Source: Dicyema japonicum (lineage: Eukaryota; Dicyemida; Rhombozoa; Dicyemidae). From it: 64,000 nucleotides of DNA. The stretch covers positions 351,405 to 415,404 of the forward strand of contig RDEW01000018.1 in assembly GCA_011109175.1 (NCBI GenBank), in the 5' to 3' direction. This document shows positions 1-10,200 of the stretch, in pieces (the stretch's first letter is position 1; each line of letters starts with the position of its first letter). A model generated the notes under the pieces. The model was not told the origin of the DNA and did no database searches. It worked only from the letters and a program-made list of their open reading frames with translations. Both the position numbers and the translations under genes were made by a program.

Positions 1-459
1 CATGGAAGTAAAATGTCTATTTAGTTTTCTAAGAACCATAGCATCATTTGCCAAAACGTCCATACAAATCTGGTCTAGGAGTTAATTTTTTGGTATATCC
101 TAGATTTTCAGGGTATCAAGTGTAGTAGAACCCTAGATTTTTAAGGGTATCAACTGAAATGACTAAAAGAAATACAAAATCGGCACCCATAATTAAATTT
201 CAATAGAAATATTATCTAGGATTTAATAATTTATAGATCATTCAAATTCTTTATCATAAAATTTCAAAACTGAGATTCATAAGCATTTTTAGTTAATTTG
301 AGCATTGTCCTTTTAGCAATTTACTTATTGGCCCACCGAGTTATATGGAAAGACATGCATTTTCAGAACTTATTACAGATGAACATAGTGCATTTCCTGA
401 CTCTTGACAGACCTGGAAGAATCCTTATCCTGTTCCTAGAAGTAATGATAACATCATCC
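1..459. other. Intergenic, no gene recognised
   Basis: AT-rich sequence without a convincing coding exon. The first ~40 bases resemble bases 43384-43423 (both contain AAATGTCTATTTA followed by an AAGAACCA/AGGAACCA-like block), so this may be the edge of a dispersed repeat. Confidence 0.4.
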
Positions 460-1227
460 GCATAGATCAAAAGTAATGTTTGTTGGGCGACATCGTCAAT
501 TGCGTGACATTGTGAAGGAAAAAATTATATAATTAAGGAAAGAGGAAAGCCCTGTAGAACTTTATTTGAAAGCATTCGTGATCTCGACCTGATGTTCGCC
601 AGGCATACACTTTCACGCCGTTCAGATAGGAATTTTTACAAACAAAGATTAAGGTTCTGGTAGATGTTGGAGTCAAAGATTTTTTTAAGGTGAATCCTTG
701 AGACCGATTCGAACGGCTTATGGATATCGATAAAAATCAACATCGTCGGCATATGAATGAAGCCTTGGGGATTGAAGTGCCCATAATAAACTACGATATA
801 GTTGTCAAGTGCGTTCTGGTAGATCCACCAATTCTAAAGCCATGCTGAAAATGGAACCGACTAATCAGGAATAATCATCATAAGAACTAACTTCTCTAAC
901 ACCTTGAGGAAGTGCAAGTCAGTGAATTGTATTGTCCAGGTTTTGGAGTGATGGTAATGATTGAATTTTTCTAAATTTTGGGGAGGGCGTGCGCATTAAT
1001 AGAGACGTTGATATGTCCGTAAGTATCAGCCTCGCCTGGGTAGTCAAGTGCTTTAGGTGACATGAAGATACTTCAATGTCGACATTCATGAGGATAAGTC
1101 GAGCTGCAATTGAGAGCGATAACTCAATAGAGAACTGCTCCAATGTTCCGTCGTCCTCACACAAACTCGGGACACAATGAGAAAAATAGGAATCTTGCAA
1201 TCGTTGTAGGCATCCTACTAGAGCCAC
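460..1227 (-). pseudogene. Deleted LINE fragment: endonuclease piece joined to RT piece
   Basis: Reading leftwards, 1227-919 encodes an APE-type endonuclease fragment. Its stretch around LEQFSIELSLS parallels LEQISIEVFVS of the LINE copy at 2.1 kb. About 150 bases further on, around 800-640, the reverse strand gives an RT motif A region reading FIDIHKPFESV, equivalent to SIDIQKAFDSV of the neighbouring copy. The sequence between endonuclease and motif A, well over 1 kb in a full copy, is missing, and stops and frameshifts are frequent. This is a decayed member of the same LINE group as 1690-4470, in the opposite orientation. Confidence 0.7.
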
Positions 1228-1689
1228 TGTCCAAAATCTTGCTGACTACCAAATAGCCTAGGAAAAAAGGAGTGGGGATTGATTAAGTAAACTTTGTTTC
1301 TTGGATTATCACGATGCCCACTTTGTGACACGTCAGCATGCAAATCTAAAAATTTGCTTATAATCTCACTTATGTTCAACTGGAGAATGACAGGGAGGAA
1401 GATAGAAGATGGTTATGTTCTAAATCCTCAGAAAATATTCAGCACACCAATGAGAAGGGAAGCTACTCCATGCAACAATGTGACAGGGTGGGGCGTAAAT
1501 AATTGTTTTTTTCATCCAAAGGGTGGATAAATATGGAAACGCTTCACACAACACTAACACGTAAATTATTTATTTATTAAAAAAATTTGATTAACCATCA
1601 ACTCAGTTTTTATATTATTATTATTAATAAGCCAAAAATCAAACTAATTAAAAAAATAATAATAAGAGCTTGAAAAAGACAGTATTTGA
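1228..1689. other. Spacer between two LINE fragments
   Basis: No exon or domain recognised. The right half is A/T-rich (1555-1670) and directly precedes the apparent 5' region of the LINE starting near 1690. Confidence 0.4.
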
Positions 1690-1783
1690 ATTTTAGCGTG
1701 GCATAATGCGGTTCACCTGTTGTTGTGGTGGCGCTCAGTGCAAGTTTTGCATGGAATAGAACCGTTCGACTTTCCCTACCTTT

Positions 1784-2530
1784 TTGCGATTTTCAGAAGG
1801 GTGGCCTACCAACTCCCTCGTTTTCTTTTTACTACTTCTGTCTGGTGATGTAGAACCTAATCCGGGACCCAACTGCACTCTGACTATTCTACAATTAAAT
1901 GTATATGGAATCCGCAATAAAGTGTTGGAACTACGATCCCTATTATCCCATTTGAGAGTTGACATAGCTTTCATCCAAGAATCGAAGCTCTCTATAAAGT
2001 TCCCAACATCTTGTTTTCCTGGATATTGTGTACTTTGCATTGACCGAACAAGAAGTCTCGGAGGAGGATTATCGACTATCGTTAATCACTTTTTCTGTAT
2101 TTTCTCTCTGCGAAGGAGATCTTATTCTGGAACAGATTTCTATTGAAGTTTTCGTTTCTTCGACGAGATGTTTTACATTGTGTAATGTCTATATCCCGCC
2201 TCAGGGGTCATGTACTACTTCCTACACCCACAACCTATTGAGACTGTGTGGATTAAAGGATCTGCTATTATGCGGAGACCTAAATGCCAAACATCCACTT
2301 TGGCTCCGGAAACAATCAGCCGACAGTCGCGGCGAGTACATCCTATCCATACTTAATAATTTGACTATTTTCAATGACCCGGACGCTCACACAAGGACCC
2401 CATCCCGAAGAAGCGACAGTCCAACATCCCGGACCTGTCCCTCTGCTCTCCTTCTATAGCTGGATGTATTTCATGGAATGTTCGTTATGGTTTCTCAAGC
2501 GACCATAACCCCATTGTGTTGAGACTTAGA
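1784..2530 (+). pseudogene. LINE apurinic endonuclease domain with N-terminal 2A-like motif
   Basis: The open stretch from 1784 begins with a short hydrophobic run and DVEPNPGP, then QLNVYGIRNK (endonuclease start), IQESKL (catalytic Glu motif), CGDLNAKHPLW near 2275 (catalytic Asp/Asn motif) and SDHNPIVL near 2500 (terminal SDH motif). All landmark APE motifs are visible, but the frame changes near 2080 and again before 2500, so no continuous protein can be made. In intact relatives this domain nicks target DNA to prime reverse transcription. Confidence 0.8.
1844..1870 (+). other. 2A-like ribosome-skipping motif
   Basis: Codons read G-DVEPNPGP, matching the 2A consensus DxExNPGP at residues 22-29 of the open frame. 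It follows a leucine-rich stretch (LVFFLLLLSG). 2A-like motifs at the N-termini of APE-type LINEs are established in sea urchins and other invertebrates, where some also act as signal sequences. Activity here is inferred only. Confidence 0.85.
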
Positions 2531-2644
2531 AGGCTTATTTGTTCACCGTGTTGTTCTACAAAGTTCAAAATTCTGAAAGCTGACGAACTATTTATACCTG
2601 TCGCCTCTTACAAGAAGTTCAATCCAAGATTATCATCTTAAATT

Positions 2645-4374
2645 GTGTCACTCATCAAGAAACGAGAATCGTTGACGAGGAAAAGAACACAGACCAATAA
2701 CTCCTTCTACTACATACGTTCACTGAATACCAAATTATTTGAGCTTATCCGAACTAATAACATACTCAAATGGAGCTGCTTATTTGAACGACTATATCAC
2801 AAAAACTTTTGTGCCACATTTTGGAAAACGCTAAGAAAGATCAATAGCCTTTTCAATGAGGAGGACCGCAGAACTGAGGTCGTTACCCGCACGCAAACTT
2901 TCAAACAAGATTATGAAGTACTACGTATCGATCAGCTACAAAAATTTTTCTCGTTTACGCTTGTTGAACGGCGCTGGCCACAACAAGAAGCATATTCCAC
3001 CTTCTTCACCCCCGATGATGTTGACAAGGCTATTAAATTGCTGCGTCCTACTCGTGCTTGTGGTCCCGACGGTATTTGCACTATTCACCTCAAACACCTT
3101 GGATCTCACGCACGGGCCATACTATCAAGACTGTACAACGGCCTTATCAACTATCATACGCTACCTAATGGATGGAAAAACTCCCTGATTACGTCAATTC
3201 CCTCTTCTTACCGCCCCATCTCAATAACTTGTGCTTTATCAAAAGTACTGGAAAAGCTTGTGTTAATACGCATCTCTCCTGTTCTACATCTATTAGAGTT
3301 TCAACATGGTTTCAGAGCAGACCGTTCTACAACGACTCACTTGGGTTCTATCTCCCAGCTTATTACCGACGGCTTCAGCATGAGAACACATTCATGGACG
3401 GCCTTAGTATCCATTGATATACAGAAGGCCTTTGATTCTGTCCCGAGGAAACTCCAAATGCAAAAGATTTTTAATTCCAATTTACATCCGAACATCAAGC
3501 TATGGCTGGAAAATTTCTTAACTGGGAAGGGTCCGGATTGACAAAACCTTTTCAAAATAAAGACTACTCCCCAATGGGGTCCCGCAAGGCTCCCTTCTGT
3601 CTCCTCTTTTATTTAACTTATTTCTACACGATTTACCTACTACCAATGATCAGGACACTATGTTTTTATCTTATGCATACGACTTGATTATCGCTGAAAG
3701 GGACAAATCTTCCTCCAGGGCTGTGGTTCAGTCAAATCTAAACCGAATATGTGACTGGCTATCTGCAAACATATTATGTGTGTGTCAGCATCTAAATCCC
3801 AGTTCACCATTTTTACTACTGATAGAAGATTAAAGGATGGACTCGAACTGTTTTTTGGAGATACTTTATATCCCTTCTACGCGGACCCAGAAGATCCTTG
3901 TGGTAGTTTTCGACTCTCTGATGACGTTCTCGAGTCACGTGGAGAAGGTCCTTGTTAAGGGTCTTCGGAAATGGAACATTTAAAAGCGATCATAAAGAAG
4001 AGCCCTTTTCCCCTGCTGCTTGCGTCAACAAGGTCTACCAACAAGTCATCGTTCCTACCATAGAATATGCATGTTCCGCCAGAAGATTTGCGATTCCCTC
4101 TTCGAGTGTGGATTATTTGAACTCCCTCAGACGGATACTTATGCACCACATGGACATCCCCATTGGCGGCCTCGTTTCTGATGAGGCGACGTTGAAGAAT
4201 GGCCAGGGTTTCCTACGTTTCTGCAAGGAACTGGGTAACCCACTCAAGGAAAAGGTGGCCCATGCAAAGAAATTTCGGCCGGTTATAAAAAAAAGTGCAC
4301 GCCGATTGAATTCCTTTGCAGAACAAAGAGAAGGCGTTTCCGGAATGCGGTTGGGTCATCAGAAGACCACATGA
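2645..4374 (+). pseudogene. LINE reverse transcriptase and C-terminal domain
   Basis: RT landmarks appear in order: CGPDGI at about 3060, YRPISITCALSKVLEKLV at about 3210, FQHGFRADRSTTTHL at about 3300, motif A SIDIQKAFDSVPRKL at about 3412, motif B VPQGSL in another frame near 3580, and motif C SYAYDLI near 3670. Motif C would normally contain the YADD aspartates; one is replaced by Tyr, so the polymerase would be dead even without the frameshifts. The C-terminal region 3952-4374 is open and ends just before the 3' stem-loop sequence. Confidence 0.85.
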
Positions 4375-4474
4375 AGAGAGTTCGTATGTTGTTGGAGGCT
4401 GGGATCACCTAATTAGTTAGTTTTGACTCATCTTTCTTGGTGTTCTTGGAGTTAAATAAATAAAAAGACAGCTT

Positions 4475-4880
4475 AGAGAACAAACTGGTGGCCTAGCTAC
4501 GATTTATGAACAATTTTTCCGACCAACTATGACGTATGCAAGTTTTTCATGGGCAATGCAGATTTCACGATCCTTTTCATTGAAACTATGCGCAATCGAG
4601 GAGACTGTAATAAGGTTAATTGGACCAAAACACAAAATCCAGGTCGTGGAAAATTTCTCAATCCAATTAAAACGGAAACTCTTAAAGGAGGATATTTCAC
4701 CGAGCTTCCCTCTATTCCATACATATCGAAATATCTACAATCATACAGAAATTTTGAGCCGATGTTATGTCCAATGAGAAGAGCTACTCAGGATTCTCGT
4801 CCTTTCCTTTGTCGGTCTAGGATCACTTAGTTAGATGAGAACTTTTATTTTTTTCTCTTTGACCCAGTGATCCTGGGGTA
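4475..4880 (+). mobile_element. 5'-truncated LINE, C-terminal end only
   Basis: The open region 4529-4777 resembles the last part of a LINE RT (FRPTMTYASFSWAM, compare VPTIEYACSARRF in the upstream copy). It starts immediately after the end of the previous LINE in the same orientation, so it is either a tandem insertion or a second 5'-truncated copy. It ends in the shared 3' hairpin. Confidence 0.7.
4819..4874 (+). other. LINE 3'-terminal stem-loop
   Basis: AGGATCACT at 4819-4827 and AGTGATCCT at 4866-4874 form a perfect 9-bp stem around a 38-nt loop, just upstream of AATAATGAAATAAA. Related arms (GGATCACC... and ...GGTGATC/GGTGTTC) end other LINE copies in the window, so it is probably the 3' RNA structure recognised by the element's own RT. 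Confidence 0.6.
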
Positions 4881-4904
4881 ATAATGAAATAAACGTGNAT
4901 GCCG

Positions 4905-4980
4905 AACCTCCATTTTTGAGGAAACCTCTGTTTTTGGGGCATTTTTTTTAAATAGGTGCCCCAAATAGAGGTAATACTGT
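4905..4980. repeat. Transposon-end-like inverted repeats (ACCTC/GAGGT, GGGGC/GCCCC)
   Basis: Opposed ACCTC...GAGGT and GGGGC...GCCCC segments finish with GAGGTAATACTGTA. The ending TACTGTA resembles the outer end of pogo/Tigger-type terminal repeats followed by a TA target site. Only one end is visible and an n lies at 4897, so this is a solo end at best. Confidence 0.3.
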
Positions 4981-5020
4981 ATTAATGAACTGAATAATAA
5001 TTTTATTAAAGAAAATCGAC

Positions 5021-5186
5021 ACATTCACTTCAAATAAGATGATTCGACTTCTTCAAAAGACCTTAGAAAATTAAAATTCTAAAAAGAGTTAAAAAGGAGA
5101 TTCACATCAAAATAAGATGATTCGACCTCTTCAAGAGATCGGTCTCTTAGAAAATTAACAATTCTAAAAAGAGTTAAAAAAGTGAT
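5021..5186. repeat. Two imperfect ~80-bp tandem copies
   Basis: Both units contain AATAAGATGATTCGAC, CTTAGAAAATTAA and TTCTAAAAAGAGTTAAAAA, with small indels between them. They directly precede the Helitron helicase remnant. The higher divergence suggests a genuine old duplication, unlike the near-identical pairs elsewhere. Confidence 0.6.
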
Positions 5187-5543
5187 TCACATAAAAATCG
5201 CATTGACTGAAGCTGGGATTTTCAATATTCCATCACATATTAGATTTTTATTTACATTGATTTTGCCATATTGTAATATATCAAATCCTCTACAGCTATG
5301 GGAGAAGCATAAAGAAATAATATGTGAAGATATATTATACAGGGACACAAAATCAGGTTTTGCAGAGGAAAATTTTAATGAAGAATAACTAATCATTAAT
5401 AGATTACTTGAATCAGTGATTGGGAAAAATCTTAATGAGTGCGGGTTTACCGTTAACAGTCAAAATTCTGCGAATAATTTAGAATGTGAAAATATAACTT
5501 AGAAGAACTAAATCAAATAATAGAAAACAGGGAACCGAATTTA

Positions 5544-6164
5544 TTGGAACGTCAATCAAAAATCTATACTGAAATAAACAGAAATATTGAAGAGAATGAT
5601 GGTAAGATATATTTTATAGATGCACCAGGAGGTACAGGTAAGACATATTTGTTAAATCTATTGTTAGCAAAGGCTAGATGCAATCATAAAATAGCCATAG
5701 CAGTTGCATCTACAGGTATTGGGGCTACGCTTTTAGATGGTGGTCGAACATCGCATTCAATGTTCAAACTACCATTTAATCTAGCAAGAGATATGAACCC
5801 AGTTTGCAACATTAAAGGAAATTCACTTATTGGGAAAATTATACGTGATTGCAATCTAATAGTATGGGTACAACTTCCTGAAGAATTGTGTATAAATGTA
5901 CACAGTTCAGAAAATTTATTGACTTTTGTGTATCTAGATCTACAGGAAAACTACACGTGTTTCGACTGGCTTCGGAAAAGAGCTATACTAGCAACACTAA
6001 ATGATGAAGTACAAAATATTAACTTAGACTTACTTATAAAATTACCCGGGTTGGAACGTATTTATAAATCTGTTGATGTAATTATGGATCAAGAATCAGC
6101 ATGTGAATATCCTGTAGAATTTCTAAATTTTTTAGAACCGTCAGGGATGCCTCATCATACCTAA
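5544..6164 (+). pseudogene. Helitron Pif1-like helicase, N-terminal ATPase part
   Basis: The Walker A motif APGGTGKT is near residue 27-34 of the open stretch, followed by AVASTGIGATLLDGGRTSHSMFKLP, the characteristic start of Pif1/Helitron helicases (motif Ia and the SxF/KLP segment). After DCNLIVW the expected DE (Walker B) is replaced by unrelated-looking coding sequence, which implies an internal deletion. Superfamily 1B helicases unwind DNA 5' to 3'; in Helitrons this works with the Rep nuclease during rolling-circle transposition. Not functional here. Confidence 0.8.
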
Positions 6165-6329
6165 AATTAAAAGCATTTGTTCCACTACGAAATCTAGAAT
6201 CTCCCAGGTTATGTAATGGTACAAGATTGGTAGTAAAAAAATTGATGTCTAATATTGTAGAAGCAACGATATTAACGGGGCGAAATAAATGAAAAGACGT
6301 TTATATTACAAGAATTCCAATAATTTCAG

Positions 6330-6566
6330 ATGAATTACCATTTAGATTTGAGACTACAATTTCGATTGAAATTGAGTTTCGCAATGACAATCATCAAATC
6401 ACAGAGACAAACTCTTAATGTAGTAGGTTTATCTTTAGCAAGTGAATGTTTTGCACATGGACAGTTATATGTAGGTTGTTCTAGAGTAGGTGAACGAGAA
6501 AACCTACTCATATACACAAAAGACGGTCGTACAAGCAATGTTGTATATCAACAAGCATTACAATAA
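6330..6566 (+). pseudogene. Helitron helicase, C-terminal part
   Basis: The open stretch includes LSFAMTIIKSQRQTL and GQLYVGCSRVGERENL. These are the last helicase motifs of Pif1/Helitron proteins (the usual forms are AMTINKSQGQT and GQLYVALSRV). Q-R instead of Q-G in the first motif and C instead of A/L in the second are departures from consensus. About 165 bases and a frame change separate this piece from the N-terminal one, so the gene is broken. Confidence 0.8.
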
Positions 6567-6752
6567 AATAATTGATAATTTTTACTATAACAATCAGTTT
6601 TTTTTAAATAAAAAGTTTAATTCGTTAAATATAATTCACTAAGGAAAAAACTGATCTCCGCAAGAGCGAAATGGGAGTGAACTCCAAAGGTGTTGACGAC
6701 AGCTGTCCGCAGGACCTAGCTCGCTGTGAGCGAAGCGAGCTGCCGAGCTAGT

Positions 6753-7269
6753 AATAAATAATAATAATAAACAATAATGTATGTATCCAAAAAAAGTAAT
6801 AGATAAATAATCTTTTAATTTAATAAGTTATTATTATTTGAAACCAAAGGAGTTCAACATGCCTAGATATTTTCTGCTAAATTACACATCCTCATGATAG
6901 GGGGTCGATATGAACAAATAGAGTAAAAGGATGAAACAACAAATTCTAATTGAGAGATTCCTCTTCAGTTGATCTCTGTTGAGACGTTCAACTGCTTGAT
7001 CAAGCAATGTGGATTTTGGTGAAACGATTGAGCATTAGGATTACTATATGAGAACCTTGAACAGCACAATTGCTGATCTTTGCGATCATGAGACACTCAA
7101 GGCGTCATGATGGCCTGCAAGTCTTAGTCCTCCGAAGATTATTTATTAATATAATTGAATATAAATCCTGAATGTCGCTTGATGCGTCTGTAACTCTCTA
7201 CGTGTCCAGTTATAAATTTCTGAATAATGGACACAAAATATACTTTTCAACACAATATAGGTCTGCTTT
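6753..7269. other. Intergenic upstream of the C2CD3-like gene
   Basis: An AT-rich spacer beginning with short AAT repeats. No exon recognised. A tract ending in TATAG just before 7262 could be a splice acceptor of an upstream untranslated exon of the next gene, which I cannot confirm. Confidence 0.4.
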
Positions 7270-10200
7270 ATGAGTACGATCAGCCAAATCAATCCCAATG
7301 GCCGATTTCTACTTGTTCAGGAAAATGGTAAAATATTAGCAAAATTGTTGCTAGGCAACCGTGTAATGTTATCTTTGCCTCCAAATGTCAGTGGAAAAAC
7401 GAAAGGATACTTGTACATAAAAATCCAGCTGCTGAACTTTCCTACGCGACTTCCCCGGCTGCGACTTCGATGGTGGGGAGACATAAGCGGCGGAGTGATG
7501 CTGAGGTTGCCGATTTAAACTTATGAAATAGACCCGGTAAAGGAAAGGTTTATTCTGCTCTCTTAGACGTCAAATTTTCGATGTTACAGTTCTCCTGCTA
7601 CCTCTGTGACATGATCCCTTTGAAGGTGGGGATGATTGATGAGAATCTGCTGGCGAATGGATTCTCCCAGTTGCTTGATTTAGGAAAACTATCCAAAATG
7701 AGTCCGATCCACAGGTTTGTTATGTTTCCTCGATTTCAGTGATTACACGATTGAATCAGTGGCTGAGCACAGTCTGGGTCAGTTGAAAGCCAGTATTTGG
7801 CTTGAGGATGTAGGAGACCGCCCCATTTCAGTCTCTTCTCTCTCCACGACCGACTTACCTAAGGTATGCTCTCCAGAAGCTCACAAAATGGACCCCGTCC
7901 TTCTCAAAGATGATTCATCTTTCCGGTCTCTCGCAGTAAGAAACTCCTTTAAGTCCACAGAACTGTTCTGAGGCCGAATCCATTGCCAAAAAGTCAACCC
8001 TTCGACCTAAAAAATCGACCACGTGTGCCAAGACAAGCAAAGAAATTAAAAAACGGGAAAATAATCCAAATTTGATCACAACGTTGCTTAAGAAAACCGA
8101 ATCCCTCATAAAAGAAGCTGAAAAAGAACCATTTCGAAACACGTGGCGCGACCGAGAGCAGGGTCCTCAACTAAAGGTCGAGACAATCAGCTCAAAAATA
8201 CATAATCTACTTCTCGATCACATAAATAATGATTTTTCAGACGACGAGGTAATTTTTTGCTGAATTTCAGATTCCGGTCGCGGATAATCTTTTCACAACT
8301 AGATACAGCGACTCATCCTCTTCTGAAGACCTCCCGTCCTACGTAGAGCCGGAATCTGTGTCACCAAAGACATTTTTGATAGTATTTAAGCAAATCAAGC
8401 TCATTTTGAACAATGCACGTATGTTCCTTGAGTTAACGTTAAAAAAAGGCTCATTTGTTACCGCCGGAAAGCCTCCTCTGCAGGAATCTCAGTTTTCTTT
8501 GCTAATTCGGTTCCTAAACGGCACTAACTCTTATAAATCGGATATAGCTCTCAATTCGGGAGTTCAAGATGGCTTGGGGACTGATTTTGTGGTCCCCGAC
8601 CCATTTAATGTATCTGTCGGTAAGCAAACGGCGGAAATCATCTTCTTGTTGTACTACAAGATCATCAACACGACCAGGGTCTCTTTAATTGTGTTATTCT
8701 AGAAAAAATCAATCGGTATGGCCAGTCTCTGTCTTCCTTGGGATTCACCGCGGTCTTTCAGGACAAAATTAACGGTAACAAAATCGCAAGAAGATCATAG
8801 ACCTTTGGGACAACTTCAGGTAATATAATTCCGCATTTTAGCTGGAAATCGCGGTCGTGGAATACGTGAAAGAAAAACCGGTGATTGCCCCTATTCTTCA
8901 GCCAAAACTCACCCCAATCGTAGCGAGTGATGTTCCCACTGATCTCCCACCGATTTTTACTCTCTTAATGATTTTGGAAGGCTCAAACATTGGAATTTCA
9001 ACAACAAGGGAAAATCCTGGTTATTGCCGTAAAATTACGCCAGATCCGCGATCAAAAATCAAAAATCCGTATTTGGTCTCCAAAATGTTTTGGCTCAGAG
9101 ATGTTATGAAGTCGGAAGTTTTTTTTGGTACAACAAACCCCAAGTTCTCGTTTTGTCAGGTAAAGTTCCCGTTAACAAGTGCAAGGTGGGTCCCTTAGTC
9201 ACTTCTGCCCAAAGCTTAGAGAAAATGCAGAACAACCACCTCGTCGTTGAAGTCTGGGACAGAAAAACCTTTGAAAGTGAGGACCAGGTAATCTCAACTC
9301 TTCAATTTAGCTGATTGGATTGGTCAAGGTTCCTCTCCACGGCATATCCACCGCGCTTCTAAACACATCTCCGAAATTTTGGGAGTCTGTATGCTTTCTA
9401 ACATATTCAAAGGATCTGCAGACTGTTCTAGATCAATGGATGCCTATTCGAAATCCTCTTCTTGGGACACACTTGGGGTTACTTTCCGTGTTTTTTGCCG
9501 TTGGCACCAAAAACAACGTCGACAAGATTATAAATGACACGGTTCTACCTAAAATTAAATCAAATGTGGAGGAAAAGCCCTATCCTCCACAAAACGAGAC
9601 CTTCCCCTCAGTTAAACCGAAAATAAGTTGAATTCTATAAAAATTGTTTTACTAGGCTCAGAACAGCTGATAAAGCATTCCACATGCGTGAAGATACACA
9701 GTTTAGAAAACGTTGACTTTCTCTCAGAAAACGCGGATATTTTCGTTCAATATTATTTCCCACAGAAAATTCATGAAAATGGGGGTAGCTTAAATTATAA
9801 TATTTAGTGGAGTTGGCTTCTTTTAGGACGAGTTATCGAACAATGGAGTCCCTTAATGACTTCAACGATTCCCATATACACACGATCTGCCTCCCCACGT
9901 GTGTCTCGTATACTAGAGAGCTGCTTAAAGGTTGAATGTTAGCGGATTTTTTAAGCTTTTGAAGGAAATGACGGTCTTCGACTAGAGATTTGGGTTAGAA
10001 ATTATGTTCCTGCAATTAGAGACCGCCTCGTGGCTACAGTTAGCTATAAGACTATATAAACTAGGCTTATCTGGAATTGTGCAAACTAATAGCAATTTCG
10101 GCAACTTTTAATGAGACTGGGATGACTTNATTCGACTGGATGTGTTTCATTCCGCAGACGAAAGTCACTCGCAAAGCATTGGAAGTGTCCACGTGGACCT

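Larger units (their letters stand above)
1690..4470 (+). mobile_element. Non-LTR retrotransposon (LINE, APE type), nearly full length but decayed
   Basis: This relic has an APE endonuclease at 1784-2530, an RT at about 3000-3690 and a C-terminal region to 4374, in the usual LINE order. The frame is broken at least near 2080, 2460-2640, 3540 and 3950. It ends in a 3' UTR with GGATCACC at 4402 and TTGGTGTTCTTGG near 4438, a signature shared by the other LINEs here, followed by AATAAATAAAA. I place it broadly in the jockey/CR1-like APE LINEs; the exact clade needs a tree. No gag-like ORF1 was seen. Confidence 0.85.
5182..6751 (+). mobile_element. 5'-truncated Helitron (helicase half and 3' end)
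   Basis: A decayed Pif1-type helicase at 5544-6566 is followed, about 150 bases after its last codon, by the structural 3' end of a Helitron: hairpin AGCTCGCT/AGCGAGCT (6718-6725 and 6734-6741), six spacer bases, then CTAG at 6748-6751 followed by T. Helitrons typically end in CTRR preceded by a short GC-rich hairpin and insert between A and T. The Rep/HUH nuclease half and 5' TC end are absent, so the copy is 5'-truncated or deleted. Confidence 0.75.

Noticed and set aside
5544-6566. Host PIF1 helicase gene
   Set aside because: Frameshifts, an internal deletion and the adjacent Helitron terminus make a transposon origin far more likely.
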